Positions 49,576 through 57,998 of a stretch of DNA of 64,000 nt are shown here, piece by piece. Position 1 is the first letter of the stretch, and the number at the start of each line of letters is the position of its first letter. Below the pieces are notes generated by a model. The model did no database searches. It saw only the letters and a list, made by a program, of their open reading frames with translations, and was not told the origin of the DNA. This DNA is from Billgrantia saliphila (lineage in GTDB: Bacteria; Pseudomonadota; Gammaproteobacteria; Pseudomonadales; Halomonadaceae): the NCBI RefSeq assembly GCF_002930105.1, contig NZ_PJRN01000004.1, positions 124,001-188,000 on the forward strand, in the 5' to 3' direction. The position numbers were made by a program, and so were the translations under genes.

Positions 49576-50004
49576 TCACAAATCCCCCGTGGTGGCGCTG
49601 CGACTGGCAGAACCGCGCGCTTCCGACTCGAGCTGAATGCGACGGCTGTTGGCACGCTCACGATCTTCCAGGCGCTCACGGGCAGCCGCCGCTACCGGGG
49701 CGCCCCGTGCGGGCCCCATCTCGCGGCCGTGGAGCAGATCGCCGGGGCGCTCGACCATGGCCTGCAGGTTGAGGTCGTTGGCACAGCCGGGCGGCAGAGG
49801 GACGATGCCGGCCTGCCCGGGTGACACCCGACAGCTGTTGGGCGCAATGGCACGTCGCAGCGCCTCGGCATCGTTCCCCGCGGGCTCGTCCACCTGTCGA
49901 TAGCCGGTTTCCCAGGAGCTCGGCCCCATCGACGAGACGCAGCCACTCAGCAGCAGCGCCAGGGGGAGAAGTCGACAGGATCGCCAGCCCGTGTGATAGC
50001 GCAT
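49576..50004 (-). CDS. CpaD-like outer-membrane lipoprotein next to the secretin
   Basis: 142 aa. Signal peptide with lipobox LLSGC, then a domain typical of CpaD (Tad pilus): IVPLPPGCANDLNLQAMVERPGDL followed by a DP/AR-rich helix. It is the likely counterpart of rhizobial Y4xK, the gene after rhcC2, and may act as pilotin or partner of the secretin. ATG 50004 follows AAGGAG and gives a normal signal peptide; ATG 50025 overlaps the secretin stop (ATGA) and is the other possibility. Confidence 0.75.
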   Translation of the reverse strand: MRYHTGWRSCRLLPLALLLSGCVSSMGPSSWETGYRQVDEPAGNDAEALRRAIAPNSCRVSPGQAGIVPLPPGCANDLNLQAMVERPGDLLHGREMGPARGAPVAAAARERLEDRERANSRRIQLESEARGSASRSATTGDL

Positions 50005-50021
50005 ACCCTCGTTCTCCTTGT

Positions 50022-51359
50022 TCATTGCAGGTGAAAGCCGAAGGGGTCGTCACTCGCGACCCGGTAGGCGCTGCTCGTGTCGAGCATCCCCTCGTCCCCG
50101 ACGACCCGAGCATGGTCCATTGGCTGTCGCACCGACGACGGCGACGAGACGGGTTCGACGATGTAGGGGGTGATCAGGATCACCAGCTCGGTTTCGTTGC
50201 GCTGGAAGCGCCGCGAACGGAACAGATTGCCGAGAATCGGGACATCGCCCAGCACCGGGACACGCTCGATATTGTTGAAGGTGTCGCGCTGGAACAGGCC
50301 GGCGATGGCAAAGGTCTGTCCGCTGCCCACCTCCACCAGGGTATCGGCGCGCCGGACCTGCAGCCCCGGCACGCTGATGCCGCCGATCTCCACGCTGCTG
50401 CCGGTCAGACTGCTCACCTCGGGGCGCACCTGCAGCGAGATGCGGTCATTGGGCAGCAGTACCGGCGTGAACAGCAGCGAGACGCCGAACTGCTTGTACT
50501 CGATGCCGACCAGGTCGCGATTGACCGGCACCGGGATCGGGATCTCGCCACCGGCCAGGAAGCTGGCGGTTTCCCCGGTCACCGCGGTGATGTTGGGCTC
50601 GGCCAGGATCTGCAGTAGGCCGTTCTCCTGCAGTGCCTGCAGCAACCCATCGATGCTGTCACTACCGGCTCCCAGGGTGCCGAAGGACATGCCTGCCTGG
50701 GAGCCGGGCAGCACACCCAGCGACAGGGAACCGTTGTTGATCAACGCGCTCCAACTGACGCCGTACTGCAGCAATTCCTCGCGCGACACTTCAGCGAAGC
50801 GCACGCGCAAGTTGATCTGGGTGCTGCCCTGGTAAGTGGTGGCATCCAGCGCTCGCCCCTGTTCCGGCGTGTGGCTCTCGAGCGTCGACTGGATGGCGAT
50901 GGCGCTGTCGACATCCGCGCTTTCACCCTCCGCCACCAGCTGGTTGCCGGCCATGCGCAGCACGATCGGCGCCCCGCCTCCCGCTCCTTGCAGGGCCTGG
51001 TTGACCGCCTGGGCGCCGTCACGCACCTGCAGGCGCATCGACGCTTGGGTACGCTCGTCCGCTCCCAATACGATCAGGTTGGTGTCGCCCTGTGCCTTGC
51101 CAAAGAGGTAGAGCACACCGGGAGAAACGACCTGTACGTCGGCGATATCGGGGTCGGCCACGAACACCGACTCGGCCGGTTCACCGAAGCGCAGGATGCG
51201 TCCCTGCCCGGTTTCCAGCGTAAGCCCCTGTTCCCCGCCACTATCGGCATTCTGGGCCTGCGCGGAAGCCACCAGCACGAGCCAGGACAGCAGCGTTGCC
51301 AGGCAGCGAAAGAGTACCGAGCCGAGGGAGAGAGGAAAAATCGAGGGTCTGGCTGCCAT
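50022..51359 (-). CDS. sctC2: Tad/CpaC-type secretin (RhcC2-like) of the T3SS
   Basis: 445 aa. Signal peptide (to about residue 36, VASAQAQ). N-terminal domain of pilus-assembly type (LETGQGRILRFGEPAESVFVADPDIADVQV, LYLFGKAQGDTNLIVLG), a BON-like region, then the pore domain: INLRVRFAEVSREELLQYGV, LLQILAEPNITAVTGETASFLAGGEIPIPV, VGSGQTFAIAGLFQRDTFNNIERVPVLGDVPILGNLF and ETELVILITPYIVEP. This is CpaC/RcpA architecture, not the classical SctC. Start chosen at 51359; AGGAG is 11 bp away. It is 43 bp after sctV. Confidence 0.9.
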   Translation of the reverse strand: MAARPSIFPLSLGSVLFRCLATLLSWLVLVASAQAQNADSGGEQGLTLETGQGRILRFGEPAESVFVADPDIADVQVVSPGVLYLFGKAQGDTNLIVLGADERTQASMRLQVRDGAQAVNQALQGAGGGAPIVLRMAGNQLVAEGESADVDSAIAIQSTLESHTPEQGRALDATTYQGSTQINLRVRFAEVSREELLQYGVSWSALINNGSLSLGVLPGSQAGMSFGTLGAGSDSIDGLLQALQENGLLQILAEPNITAVTGETASFLAGGEIPIPVPVNRDLVGIEYKQFGVSLLFTPVLLPNDRISLQVRPEVSSLTGSSVEIGGISVPGLQVRRADTLVEVGSGQTFAIAGLFQRDTFNNIERVPVLGDVPILGNLFRSRRFQRNETELVILITPYIVEPVSSPSSVRQPMDHARVVGDEGMLDTSSAYRVASDDPFGFHLQ

Positions 51360-51402
51360 CGCAGTCACTGCTCCTTGACGGGAGGGTTGTCGTTCGAATT
51401 GC

Positions 51403-53604
51403 TCATTCCGCTTCACCCTTGGGCGCGTCGGCGGCTTCGCCATCGCCCCGCGAGTGCAATTGCGGCAACCTGACCTGGGCCAGCGACTGGAGGCTGAATT
51501 CCGGCGCCACCTCGGACCAGGCAATCACCGGCAGGTCCAGCTCGTGTCGTTTTACCCACTGCTGCAGCACCGGACGCACGTCGGCGGAAACCACCACTAC
51601 CGGCGATACATCGTTGTCCAGCGCCTCCAGGCGCTGCTGAAACCAGCGGTTCAAGGCGCGCGACAGCGATGCCGGTACGCTGCCACTCCTGGCGGGGCCA
51701 TCGGCACTGCGCTGCGTCGAGCGAATAGCCTCTTCGAGCTGACGAGTCACCACCCAGGCCGGCAATACCCGATCGGCCCGAGCGAAGCGATGACAGATCT
51801 GGCGCGACAGGGCGGCCCGAATCCGCTCAGTCAGCCGCGGCACGTTCGCTTCCTGGGGTCCCCAGGTCACCACCGCCTCGAGGATGGTGCGCAGCGCGCG
51901 CAGCGGAATACCCTCGTTCACCAGGCGGCGCAGTATGTCCGAAATCTTCTGCAGCGAAACCACGCGCACCGCCTCACCCACCAGCTCCGCATAGTCCTGC
52001 TCCATGCGCGACAACAGCGTCCGGGTCTCCTGAATACCGACGAACTCCCCGGCATAACGAGCCAGGGTGCGTTCCAGGCACAGGCACAGCACCTGGTCGT
52101 CCCGGCGATAGCCGATCCCGGCCTCATCCAGGCGCTCGACCTCCTGCACAGCCACCCAGCGCCCCGAGTGCCGACCCAACGGCGATGGATGCTCGACGGC
52201 CTCGACCTCCAGCAGCTCCAGATGCACAGGATCGTCGTCGAGCAGCACTCGCCCGGGGGGAAGCTCTCCCTGCATGATCGGGACTTCATCGAGTTCGATG
52301 GCGAAATGGGCGGTTTCCAGCGACGCATCGGCGCGCAGGCCGACGCTCGGCATCTCGATCCCCAGGCTCGCCCCGGCACGGCGACGCGCATCGTCGAGTT
52401 CCCAGCGCAGGGCATCGAGAGAGAGAGCCTCAGCCAGCGAGGTCGCCAGGCACAGCACCACACGATGCGATTCACCTGGCTCCGGCGCCGTGCCGGCGTC
52501 CGGCGCGGGCTCCTGGTCAGCCGGCGTTGCCGCCTCCCTGGCGGGGGCGGCGCTTGCCGGCATGGGCGCGGGGGACGACAGCTCCCCTCCGGTATCAACC
52601 TGCGCCAAGAGCCTGCGCTCCCGGCGACGTATCACGTAGGCCGCGAAGCCCAGCCCGGCCGCCAAGGTGAGGAAAACGCCGGGAGCGAACCCCGGGATGA
52701 AGGCAGCGAAGAGCAGGATGACGGCGGTCAGCCCCAGCGCCCGGGAACTCCTGCCGAGCTGGCCGACGATCTCGCTGCCCAGGTCACCGCTGTGGCCGGA
52801 GTTCGAGCTGACCCGCGTCACCACGGTACCGGCGCCGACGGCGATCAGCAGCGCCGGGATCTGGGCCACGAGTCCGTCGCCGACCGTCAGCAGCGAATAG
52901 GTATTCACCGCCTCGCCGAACGACATGCCCCGCTTGACCATGCCGATCGACAGGCCGCCGATCAGGTTGACGCAAAGGATCACCAGTCCGGCGATGGCAT
53001 CGCCCTTGACGAACTTCATCGCACCGTCCATCGCCCCGTAGAGCTGGCTCTCCTGCTCCAGGCGCTGACGCCGGTTGCGCGCCTCTCCCTGCTCGATATC
53101 TCCGTTGCGCAGGTCGTTGTCGATGCTCATCTGCTTGCCCGGCATCGCATCAAGAATGAAGCGGGCAGCCACTTCCGCGACCCGCTCGGCCCCTTTGGTG
53201 ATTACTAGGAACTGAGCCACGGTGATGATCAGAAACACCACCAGGCCAATCACCACTTCGCCGGCAATGACGAAATTACCGAACGCCGACACGATCTGCC
53301 CGGCATCGCCCTCGAGCAGGATCAGGCGCGTGGTGGTGATCGACAGCGCCAGGCGGAACAACGTGGCCAGCAGGATGATCGGCGGCAGTGAGGAGTACTC
53401 GACCGGGTGCGAGATGTAGAACGCCACGACGAGGATCAGCAGGCTGAAGCCGATGTTGATGCCGATCAGCGCATCCACCAGCGCCGTCGGCAGCGGGATG
53501 ATCATCATGACCACTGCCAGCACGATGAACAGCGCGATAACCACGTCGCTGCGCTGAGCGGCCCGCTGGGCAACGAGGTTGAGCTTCGACAGGGCCACGC
53601 TCAT
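51403..53604 (-). CDS. sctV: T3SS major export apparatus protein SctV
   Basis: 733 aa (most SctV are about 690-700). FlhA/YscV/HrcV family: N-terminal membrane domain with LIGINIGFSLLILVVAFYISHPVEYSSLPPIILLATLFRLALSITTTRLIL, the FHIPEP-like loop region VAEVAARFILDAMPGKQMSIDNDL, and the C-terminal nonameric ring domain after about residue 345. A long linker rich in Ala/Pro/Glu (residues 330-385) explains the extra length. ATGA overlap with the upstream TPR gene. Confidence 0.96.
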   Translation of the reverse strand: MSVALSKLNLVAQRAAQRSDVVIALFIVLAVVMMIIPLPTALVDALIGINIGFSLLILVVAFYISHPVEYSSLPPIILLATLFRLALSITTTRLILLEGDAGQIVSAFGNFVIAGEVVIGLVVFLIITVAQFLVITKGAERVAEVAARFILDAMPGKQMSIDNDLRNGDIEQGEARNRRQRLEQESQLYGAMDGAMKFVKGDAIAGLVILCVNLIGGLSIGMVKRGMSFGEAVNTYSLLTVGDGLVAQIPALLIAVGAGTVVTRVSSNSGHSGDLGSEIVGQLGRSSRALGLTAVILLFAAFIPGFAPGVFLTLAAGLGFAAYVIRRRERRLLAQVDTGGELSSPAPMPASAAPAREAATPADQEPAPDAGTAPEPGESHRVVLCLATSLAEALSLDALRWELDDARRRAGASLGIEMPSVGLRADASLETAHFAIELDEVPIMQGELPPGRVLLDDDPVHLELLEVEAVEHPSPLGRHSGRWVAVQEVERLDEAGIGYRRDDQVLCLCLERTLARYAGEFVGIQETRTLLSRMEQDYAELVGEAVRVVSLQKISDILRRLVNEGIPLRALRTILEAVVTWGPQEANVPRLTERIRAALSRQICHRFARADRVLPAWVVTRQLEEAIRSTQRSADGPARSGSVPASLSRALNRWFQQRLEALDNDVSPVVVVSADVRPVLQQWVKRHELDLPVIAWSEVAPEFSLQSLAQVRLPQLHSRGDGEAADAPKGEAE

Positions 53605-53933
53605 GCCTCCCTCCGCTGCTGCAGGTAAACGCGGAAAAGACGTCGGGCCTCATCCTTCTGCCCAGCCGCCCACAGCACCCGGCTCTGCAGCAATATCAGC
53701 CCGGACGAGGCTCCCTGTAGACGCTCGAGGCGCTCGATCGCCTCGAGCGCCCTCGGCGTGTCGCCTACCGCGATGAAGGCCCGGGTCAGCGTGTGCAGGA
53801 TGCCGGCATGATCGGGGGCGATATGCGCCGCGATCAGCAATAGCACCAGACCACGCTTCGTTTCGCCGCTCTTGAGATAAAGATGCCCCATCATGTGCAT
53901 CAGCTCCGCCGCTCCCTGGTCACCATCCCTCAT
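53601..53933 (-). CDS. T3SS TPR protein (Y4yS-like)
   Basis: 110 aa with two or three TPR-like helical hairpins (LMHMMGHLYLKSGETKRGLVLLLIAAHIAPDHAGILHTL, GDTPRALEAIERLERLQ, VLWAAGQKDEARRLFRVYL), no signal peptide. Position next to sctV matches Y4yS of rhizobial systems; SctG/SctY-type chaperones are alternatives. ATGA overlaps on both sides. Confidence 0.72.
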   Translation of the reverse strand: MRDGDQGAAELMHMMGHLYLKSGETKRGLVLLLIAAHIAPDHAGILHTLTRAFIAVGDTPRALEAIERLERLQGASSGLILLQSRVLWAAGQKDEARRLFRVYLQQRREA

Positions 53934-54328
53934 CGCTCGAACTCCTCGGCCTCGGCACGGCGTTCCGCCCACTCCAGGCGCTGCGCGATCTCCTCGTTGA
54001 GCAGTTGCGCTGCCATCTCGACGACCTCGGTCTGCGTGTCCATCTCGGGCAACACCGCATCGACCACGTGCTGCAGCAGCCCGATGCTGCGTTCATCGGC
54101 ATAAAGCGAAGGATCGCCGGCAGCGGGCTGCGCCATGCGCTCGATTTGCTCACGCAGCGTGCCGCCCTCCTGGCGACGCGCCTGGCTGCCCTCCACCGCT
54201 CTGGCGAAATCGGCTTGTCGCTCCGGATCGACGGGCTTGCTGCCGCCGGCTTCGCCGACATGGGGCACCGTCCCTGCGCTGGTGCGAAGACGATGATCGT
54301 CATGAACACGATCGGCGGTAACTCTCAT
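53930..54328 (-). CDS. Hypothetical T3SS-operon protein, 132 aa
   Basis: Not recognised. Hydrophilic and helical, with no signal peptide; a disordered, basic first third (residues 1-50) and a Glu/Gln-rich second half (LREQIERMAQPAAGD, LLQHVVDAVLPEMDTQTEVVEMAAQLLNEEIAQRLEWAERRAEAEEFER). It lies between sctD and the TPR gene and has a strong ribosome site (GGAGG, 7 bp before the ATG). It might be a chaperone, gatekeeper or regulator; nothing in the sequence decides. Confidence 0.65.
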   Translation of the reverse strand: MRVTADRVHDDHRLRTSAGTVPHVGEAGGSKPVDPERQADFARAVEGSQARRQEGGTLREQIERMAQPAAGDPSLYADERSIGLLQHVVDAVLPEMDTQTEVVEMAAQLLNEEIAQRLEWAERRAEAEEFER

Positions 54329-54365
54329 GGCGTCGCCTCCATGGCAAGATGCCGGCAGCGTTTCG

Positions 54366-55604
54366 CTACAGCGTCAGGGAGAATTCATCACTGCCACGGC
54401 GTACCGTGACGCGGTTGTCGGCGATCTCGGCCAGCACCCAGCCCTCCTGCAGGGCGGCACCGGGGTAGAGGCGTTCCCCCCGGGGGCCAACGACATAAGG
54501 ATTCTCACCGAACCACACCGCCTGAAACTGCAGGGCTGGCGAATCGGTCGACAGCTGCGGACGGGCTTCGCTGATCAGCAACTGGCTACCGCCATAGTGC
54601 TGATCGAACCAGAGCTGCACGTCGCGCCACTCGTCATAGCGTTCGGGGGGGAACTCACCGTCGACGACCAGATGATTACCGGCATCTCGGACCTGCAGCC
54701 CCTCCAACCCGACCTCGGCGAGCCGCTGGACCAATGCCTCGCCGGGTGGCGTATCGACGACCATCAGCGAGCGGGCCGCCTCGGCTGCCTGTGGATGCAG
54801 CATGCCCGTGGAATGGAGCGCGCTGGCAGAGATGTTGGCCCCTGCCGTGCCGACGCCAACGAGCTGATAGATACCAACGATCGCCAGGGTCGTGCAGAGT
54901 GCCGTCACCGCGGCGCTGCGCCTGGCCAAAACATGCGCCGGACCCTGGCGCGCCTGAGCCAGGCGTTGGCGCCAGTGCGCCGGGATCGGCGCCCGACGCC
55001 ATTGATGGGAGACGAAGCTTCCCAACGGTGCGAACCAGGCACCGAGGCGCTGACTCACCGGTGCCAGGGCTTGCCCAGTGCGTGACCACAACCACACCAG
55101 TCTGCCTAGAAGAGTCAATGCGATGGGTAGAGCGAAGCGCTGCAGGGCGGCTTGCAAAGGAGCAAGCCGACGATTCAGGGCTGCCCTTACTACGGGCACG
55201 CTTGCCTGCACACGACGTTGAAGCGTGCCCACCCCTCGCAGGGCGCTCTGCAGAGCTGGCGGAAGCAACAGCTCAGGGCGGGTAAGCGTGAGCTTCACTT
55301 CGCCAATGGCAAGGGTGACCGGTATAGGCGTACGCCAACCGGTACCTTGCGCCAGCGGTTTACCGTTGGCCTCGACAGCGCCACCGACCGCCTCGATGGC
55401 CACCATGCGCGCGTGAAAGCGCAGAATGACATGCTCACCGACAACGTCGGCATCGCTCAGTATTACGTCGCAGCGGGTCGCGGAGCCGATACGGCAGACC
55501 GGCTGCTCGAGCGGCACGGACACTCCCGCATGAAGGCCGCTCCTCACTTCCAGCGTGGAGAACACCTCGGTCGTCGGCATCAAGAACGAAGTCACGGAAG
55601 CCAT
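54366..55604 (-). CDS. sctD: T3SS inner-membrane ring protein SctD
   Basis: 412 aa. N-terminal FHA-like domain (FSTLEVRSGLHAGVSVPLEQPVCRIGSATRCDVILSD...), a long basic cytoplasmic linker, one membrane segment (about 225-250, AAVTALCTTLAIVGIYQLVG) and a periplasmic part with BON-like folds (LVQRLAEVGLEGLQVRDAGNHLVVDGEFP). It is the SctD ring that joins the secretin side to SctJ. ATG 55604 follows AGGTGG; a GTG at 55613 and ATG 55580 are alternatives. Confidence 0.9.
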   Translation of the reverse strand: MASVTSFLMPTTEVFSTLEVRSGLHAGVSVPLEQPVCRIGSATRCDVILSDADVVGEHVILRFHARMVAIEAVGGAVEANGKPLAQGTGWRTPIPVTLAIGEVKLTLTRPELLLPPALQSALRGVGTLQRRVQASVPVVRAALNRRLAPLQAALQRFALPIALTLLGRLVWLWSRTGQALAPVSQRLGAWFAPLGSFVSHQWRRAPIPAHWRQRLAQARQGPAHVLARRSAAVTALCTTLAIVGIYQLVGVGTAGANISASALHSTGMLHPQAAEAARSLMVVDTPPGEALVQRLAEVGLEGLQVRDAGNHLVVDGEFPPERYDEWRDVQLWFDQHYGGSQLLISEARPQLSTDSPALQFQAVWFGENPYVVGPRGERLYPGAALQEGWVLAEIADNRVTVRRGSDEFSLTL

Positions 55605-55697
55605 GGACGCCACCTGTCATGAAATACCATCAAGCCCGAGCCCCCATCTCGAACATGACAGCAGCCAAGATACGCAGCCTGGATTGCGAAAGCCTGG

Positions 55698-55725
55698 ACG
55701 GACGCTGGTGCCCGCCAGCGTCCGT
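55698..55725 (-). terminator. Strong hairpin after the 65-aa gene
   Basis: ACGGACGCTGG (55698-55708), TGCCCG loop, CCAGCGTCCGT (55715-55725): an 11-bp perfect stem. It lies 10 bp after the stop of the 65-aa gene and 94 bp before the sctD start, so it may cut transcript levels into sctD. There is no strong T-run. Confidence 0.7.
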
Positions 55726-55735
55726 CGTGGCAATG

Positions 55736-55933
55736 TCAGTTATTGGGACGTGCCGCCCTGGCCGTATCGACCTCGGTGTTTCCCTCGGTCTTGACCTTAC
55801 TGACCTCCATCGATTTCTTGGCGGCTTGATCGAAGACGTCTTTTAGCTGCTGTACATCGATGCCACCGCCGCCGCCAGCACCTGAAACACCATCAGCAGC
55901 CTTTTTCTTTTCCTTGATCTTGAAGATCGCCAT
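55736..55933 (-). CDS. Small T3SS-operon leader protein, 65 aa, unknown
   Basis: MAIFKIKEKKKAADG, a Gly-rich stretch (AGGGGG), then a helix (VQQLKDVFDQAAKKSMEVSK) and a polar tail ending ARPNN. No signal peptide. Very strong ribosome site (AAAAAGGAG, 7 bp before the ATG) and a strong hairpin after it, which is the usual design of an abundantly made subunit. It is the first gene of the sctD operon. Needle or pilin subunit (SctF/NopA-like role) is an inference; the sequence does not match a family I can name. Confidence 0.68.
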   Translation of the reverse strand: MAIFKIKEKKKAADGVSGAGGGGGIDVQQLKDVFDQAAKKSMEVSKVKTEGNTEVDTARAARPNN

Positions 55934-56399
55934 GCCATGTCTCCTTTTTAGGATGGAAAATCTGAGTAGCGGCTACCTACTCCCCAACTCGTATCAGCGC
56001 GCCGAGGAAGAAGAACTGGATCGAATGGGTTACCGCTCCACCAAATCATAGACAAACGAACAGCTAGTGCAATGCAAGAAAGGAGAAAAAAACGACTTAA
56101 AACCACTTATCACGAAACTCAATAAAAACATATAAAGCATGTCGAGAAATACAATAACGCCCCGCAATGAATTGTTAAAAACCCCTCTCAAGCACATAAA
56201 AGCTACAGTTTAATTAAGCTTTTCACACGCCATAAAATAAATAATTTTCTTTAATCCATACCACTGAATTCAGAAAAAATCAGGCGCACAGAAAATAACT
56301 CTGAGAAAGTGCAGAAATTCGATAAAAACCCTAGTAGCGCCACCCTATCCCATGGTGGCGAAGTGCCAACCGTGCCTCCTGCGAACAGCGGCCTCTCTG
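55934..56399. other. AT-rich intergenic stretch (466 bp)
   Basis: No gene seen. Bases 56040-56330 are markedly AT-rich (for example runs like AAAATAAATAATTTTC) in a GC-rich genome. It separates the T3SS operon from the methyltransferase gene and must contain the promoter of the 65-aa gene. An H-NS-type silenced promoter or an acquisition boundary would fit. Short hairpins occur, including the one at 56338-56360. Confidence 0.6.
56338..56360 (-). terminator. Possible terminator of the methyltransferase gene
   Basis: CGCCACC (56338-56344) pairs with GGTGGCG (56354-56360), about 40 bp after the stop; the minus strand then reads CTACTAGGGTTTTTATC, with a T5 run 9 bp after the stem. Confidence 0.5.
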
Positions 56400-57968
56400 C
56401 TATTGCTTAGTCTCACCAAGCAGGCAACCCTGAACACAGGGTCCACAGCAGGTGACCGACTCGCCACGATCCAAGTGATTCTTCATCTCGGGCGCTGAGA
56501 GACAAGTAATTACGATATATGTGTCATGAGCAGCACGCACCCTAAGGCCATCGGGCCAGAGGATGCGACCATCCCTTCCGATGCACCCACTACAGATTAC
56601 TTTGCCCCGGCGGAACGAAGACAAATTGATATCCATGTTGGGAAGCTGCATGAAATGAACGTAGTAGCCAGCCGGAAATTTTCCTCGCCGCGATATGTCG
56701 TTCAACGCCGGGATATCGCCAAGGCGATAGACGTGAGCACTTTCTTTATGCCGAACTGGTGGCATCCTAGAAAGAGGGTCTTTCCGGCTGGCTCTTTTGT
56801 CAGGGCCTGAAAGCTGGCGAGTTTTTCTCTGAACCAAGGCAAAGAAATTGGAATAATCTTTTCCTAACAGTCTCAAGCCCCTATTCCGCCTAATGGAATC
56901 TTTCTCTCTACGCAGGCTTTCCCTCAATCCATACGCTTCCAGAAATGCAGGCTGGGCATATACCCCCTGAGGAGCTTTAGCGGTAGCTATGGGTTCCAGC
57001 CCTTCACCAGATCCGATCTTGGCAAGGATGATTGGGTCAACATGCGAAGTCATGTCGACCGCACCGGGATATTGGTAGCCTATGTTCAAAGGATACTGCT
57101 CCCAGTCAAAGACGGTGTAGGGGGCTTTCCTGATGGCGCCCGGCTCTCCGTAGTCGAAAGTCAGCACATAGCCCTCATCGAGAGCCATTCCTAGCTCGCG
57201 CATCCAATGCATGGCCCTGACATTGACCGTCAACCGCTCGCCCTCTGGCTGTGCAGCGATCGGGAACACCTTGTTCAGGTCCATGAGCACGGCGGCGAGA
57301 GCCGCACTCGGCGATCGCTCCTCTTCGCTGAAGTTCCCATGCGAATCGAGGGTGACGTAAATTTCCTTGAGCTCCCCACGCCGAATCACGGCACGGTGCA
57401 CCGGAAAGGCATCAGGGAGTTCGTTGGAGAGAAACACGCCTCGGACCCTCCGCAACGGCAAACTGTCTGCGCCTGCGTGGAGCCAGCGAACCCGTGGCCG
57501 CTCCGCCAGGATGCCCTGTTGACGCACAATCAAGGCCCGGCTGCGCTCGACAATCGTATAGCGAAGTGCGTCATGAAGCTCGATATGCTCGACCTGCAAG
57601 GTTTCGATGATATCGCGAGCCAGCGTCCCATTACCCGCCCCCATCTCGACCACATCGAAGCGCCGGGGACGGCCCATCGCCGTATGCATATCGACCAGCG
57701 CTTTCGCAAGCGTACGGCCAAAGTAACGGCTTCGCTCCGGTGCCGTGACAAAATCGTCGTCCCTCGCATTGCCGATCGAGACGACTCCCGAATTGTAATA
57801 TCCCCCTTCACCATCGAGCCCATAGAGAGAGCGGTCCATGAACTCGGCAAAGGAAATCCCCCCCTTCGCCCTGACATACTCGATCAACACACCGACAAAG
57901 CGAGGATCGAGCCGTAACCCCAGTGCCGGATATGGATTCGCTTCACTCTTGGCAATAGCAGAATGCAT
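56400..57968 (-). CDS. MidA-family SAM-dependent methyltransferase with extra C-terminal domain
   Basis: 522 aa. Residues 1-about 400 are a class I SAM methyltransferase of the MidA/NDUFAF7 family (COG1565): FDVVEMGAGNGTLARDII (motif I), FLSNELPDAFPVH and LTFDYGEPG. Human/eukaryotic relatives methylate arginine in complex I. The last about 105 residues are not part of MidA; they hold FPAGYYVH, SGCIGRDGRILWPD, YIVITCLSA and a Cys-rich end (CCGPCVQGC). The same domain occurs in the upstream giant protein. ATG 57968 (or TTG 57971); GGGAAG lies 8-9 bp before. 30 bp after the giant gene, same strand. Confidence 0.85.
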   Translation of the reverse strand: MHSAIAKSEANPYPALGLRLDPRFVGVLIEYVRAKGGISFAEFMDRSLYGLDGEGGYYNSGVVSIGNARDDDFVTAPERSRYFGRTLAKALVDMHTAMGRPRRFDVVEMGAGNGTLARDIIETLQVEHIELHDALRYTIVERSRALIVRQQGILAERPRVRWLHAGADSLPLRRVRGVFLSNELPDAFPVHRAVIRRGELKEIYVTLDSHGNFSEEERSPSAALAAVLMDLNKVFPIAAQPEGERLTVNVRAMHWMRELGMALDEGYVLTFDYGEPGAIRKAPYTVFDWEQYPLNIGYQYPGAVDMTSHVDPIILAKIGSGEGLEPIATAKAPQGVYAQPAFLEAYGLRESLRREKDSIRRNRGLRLLGKDYSNFFALVQRKTRQLSGPDKRASRKDPLSRMPPVRHKESAHVYRLGDIPALNDISRRGKFPAGYYVHFMQLPNMDINLSSFRRGKVICSGCIGRDGRILWPDGLRVRAAHDTYIVITCLSAPEMKNHLDRGESVTCCGPCVQGCLLGETKQ

Positions 57969-57998
57969 CAACTGGGCTTCCCGTCGTTCTCGATAGCG

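Noticed and set aside
48560-49579. Extended N-terminus of the NolW-like protein
   Set aside because: Runs antisense through the TadD-like gene; a signal peptide begins at 48559.
53930-54328. SctP ruler for the 132-aa gene
   Set aside because: No ruler-like repeats or T3S4-type C-terminal domain are visible.
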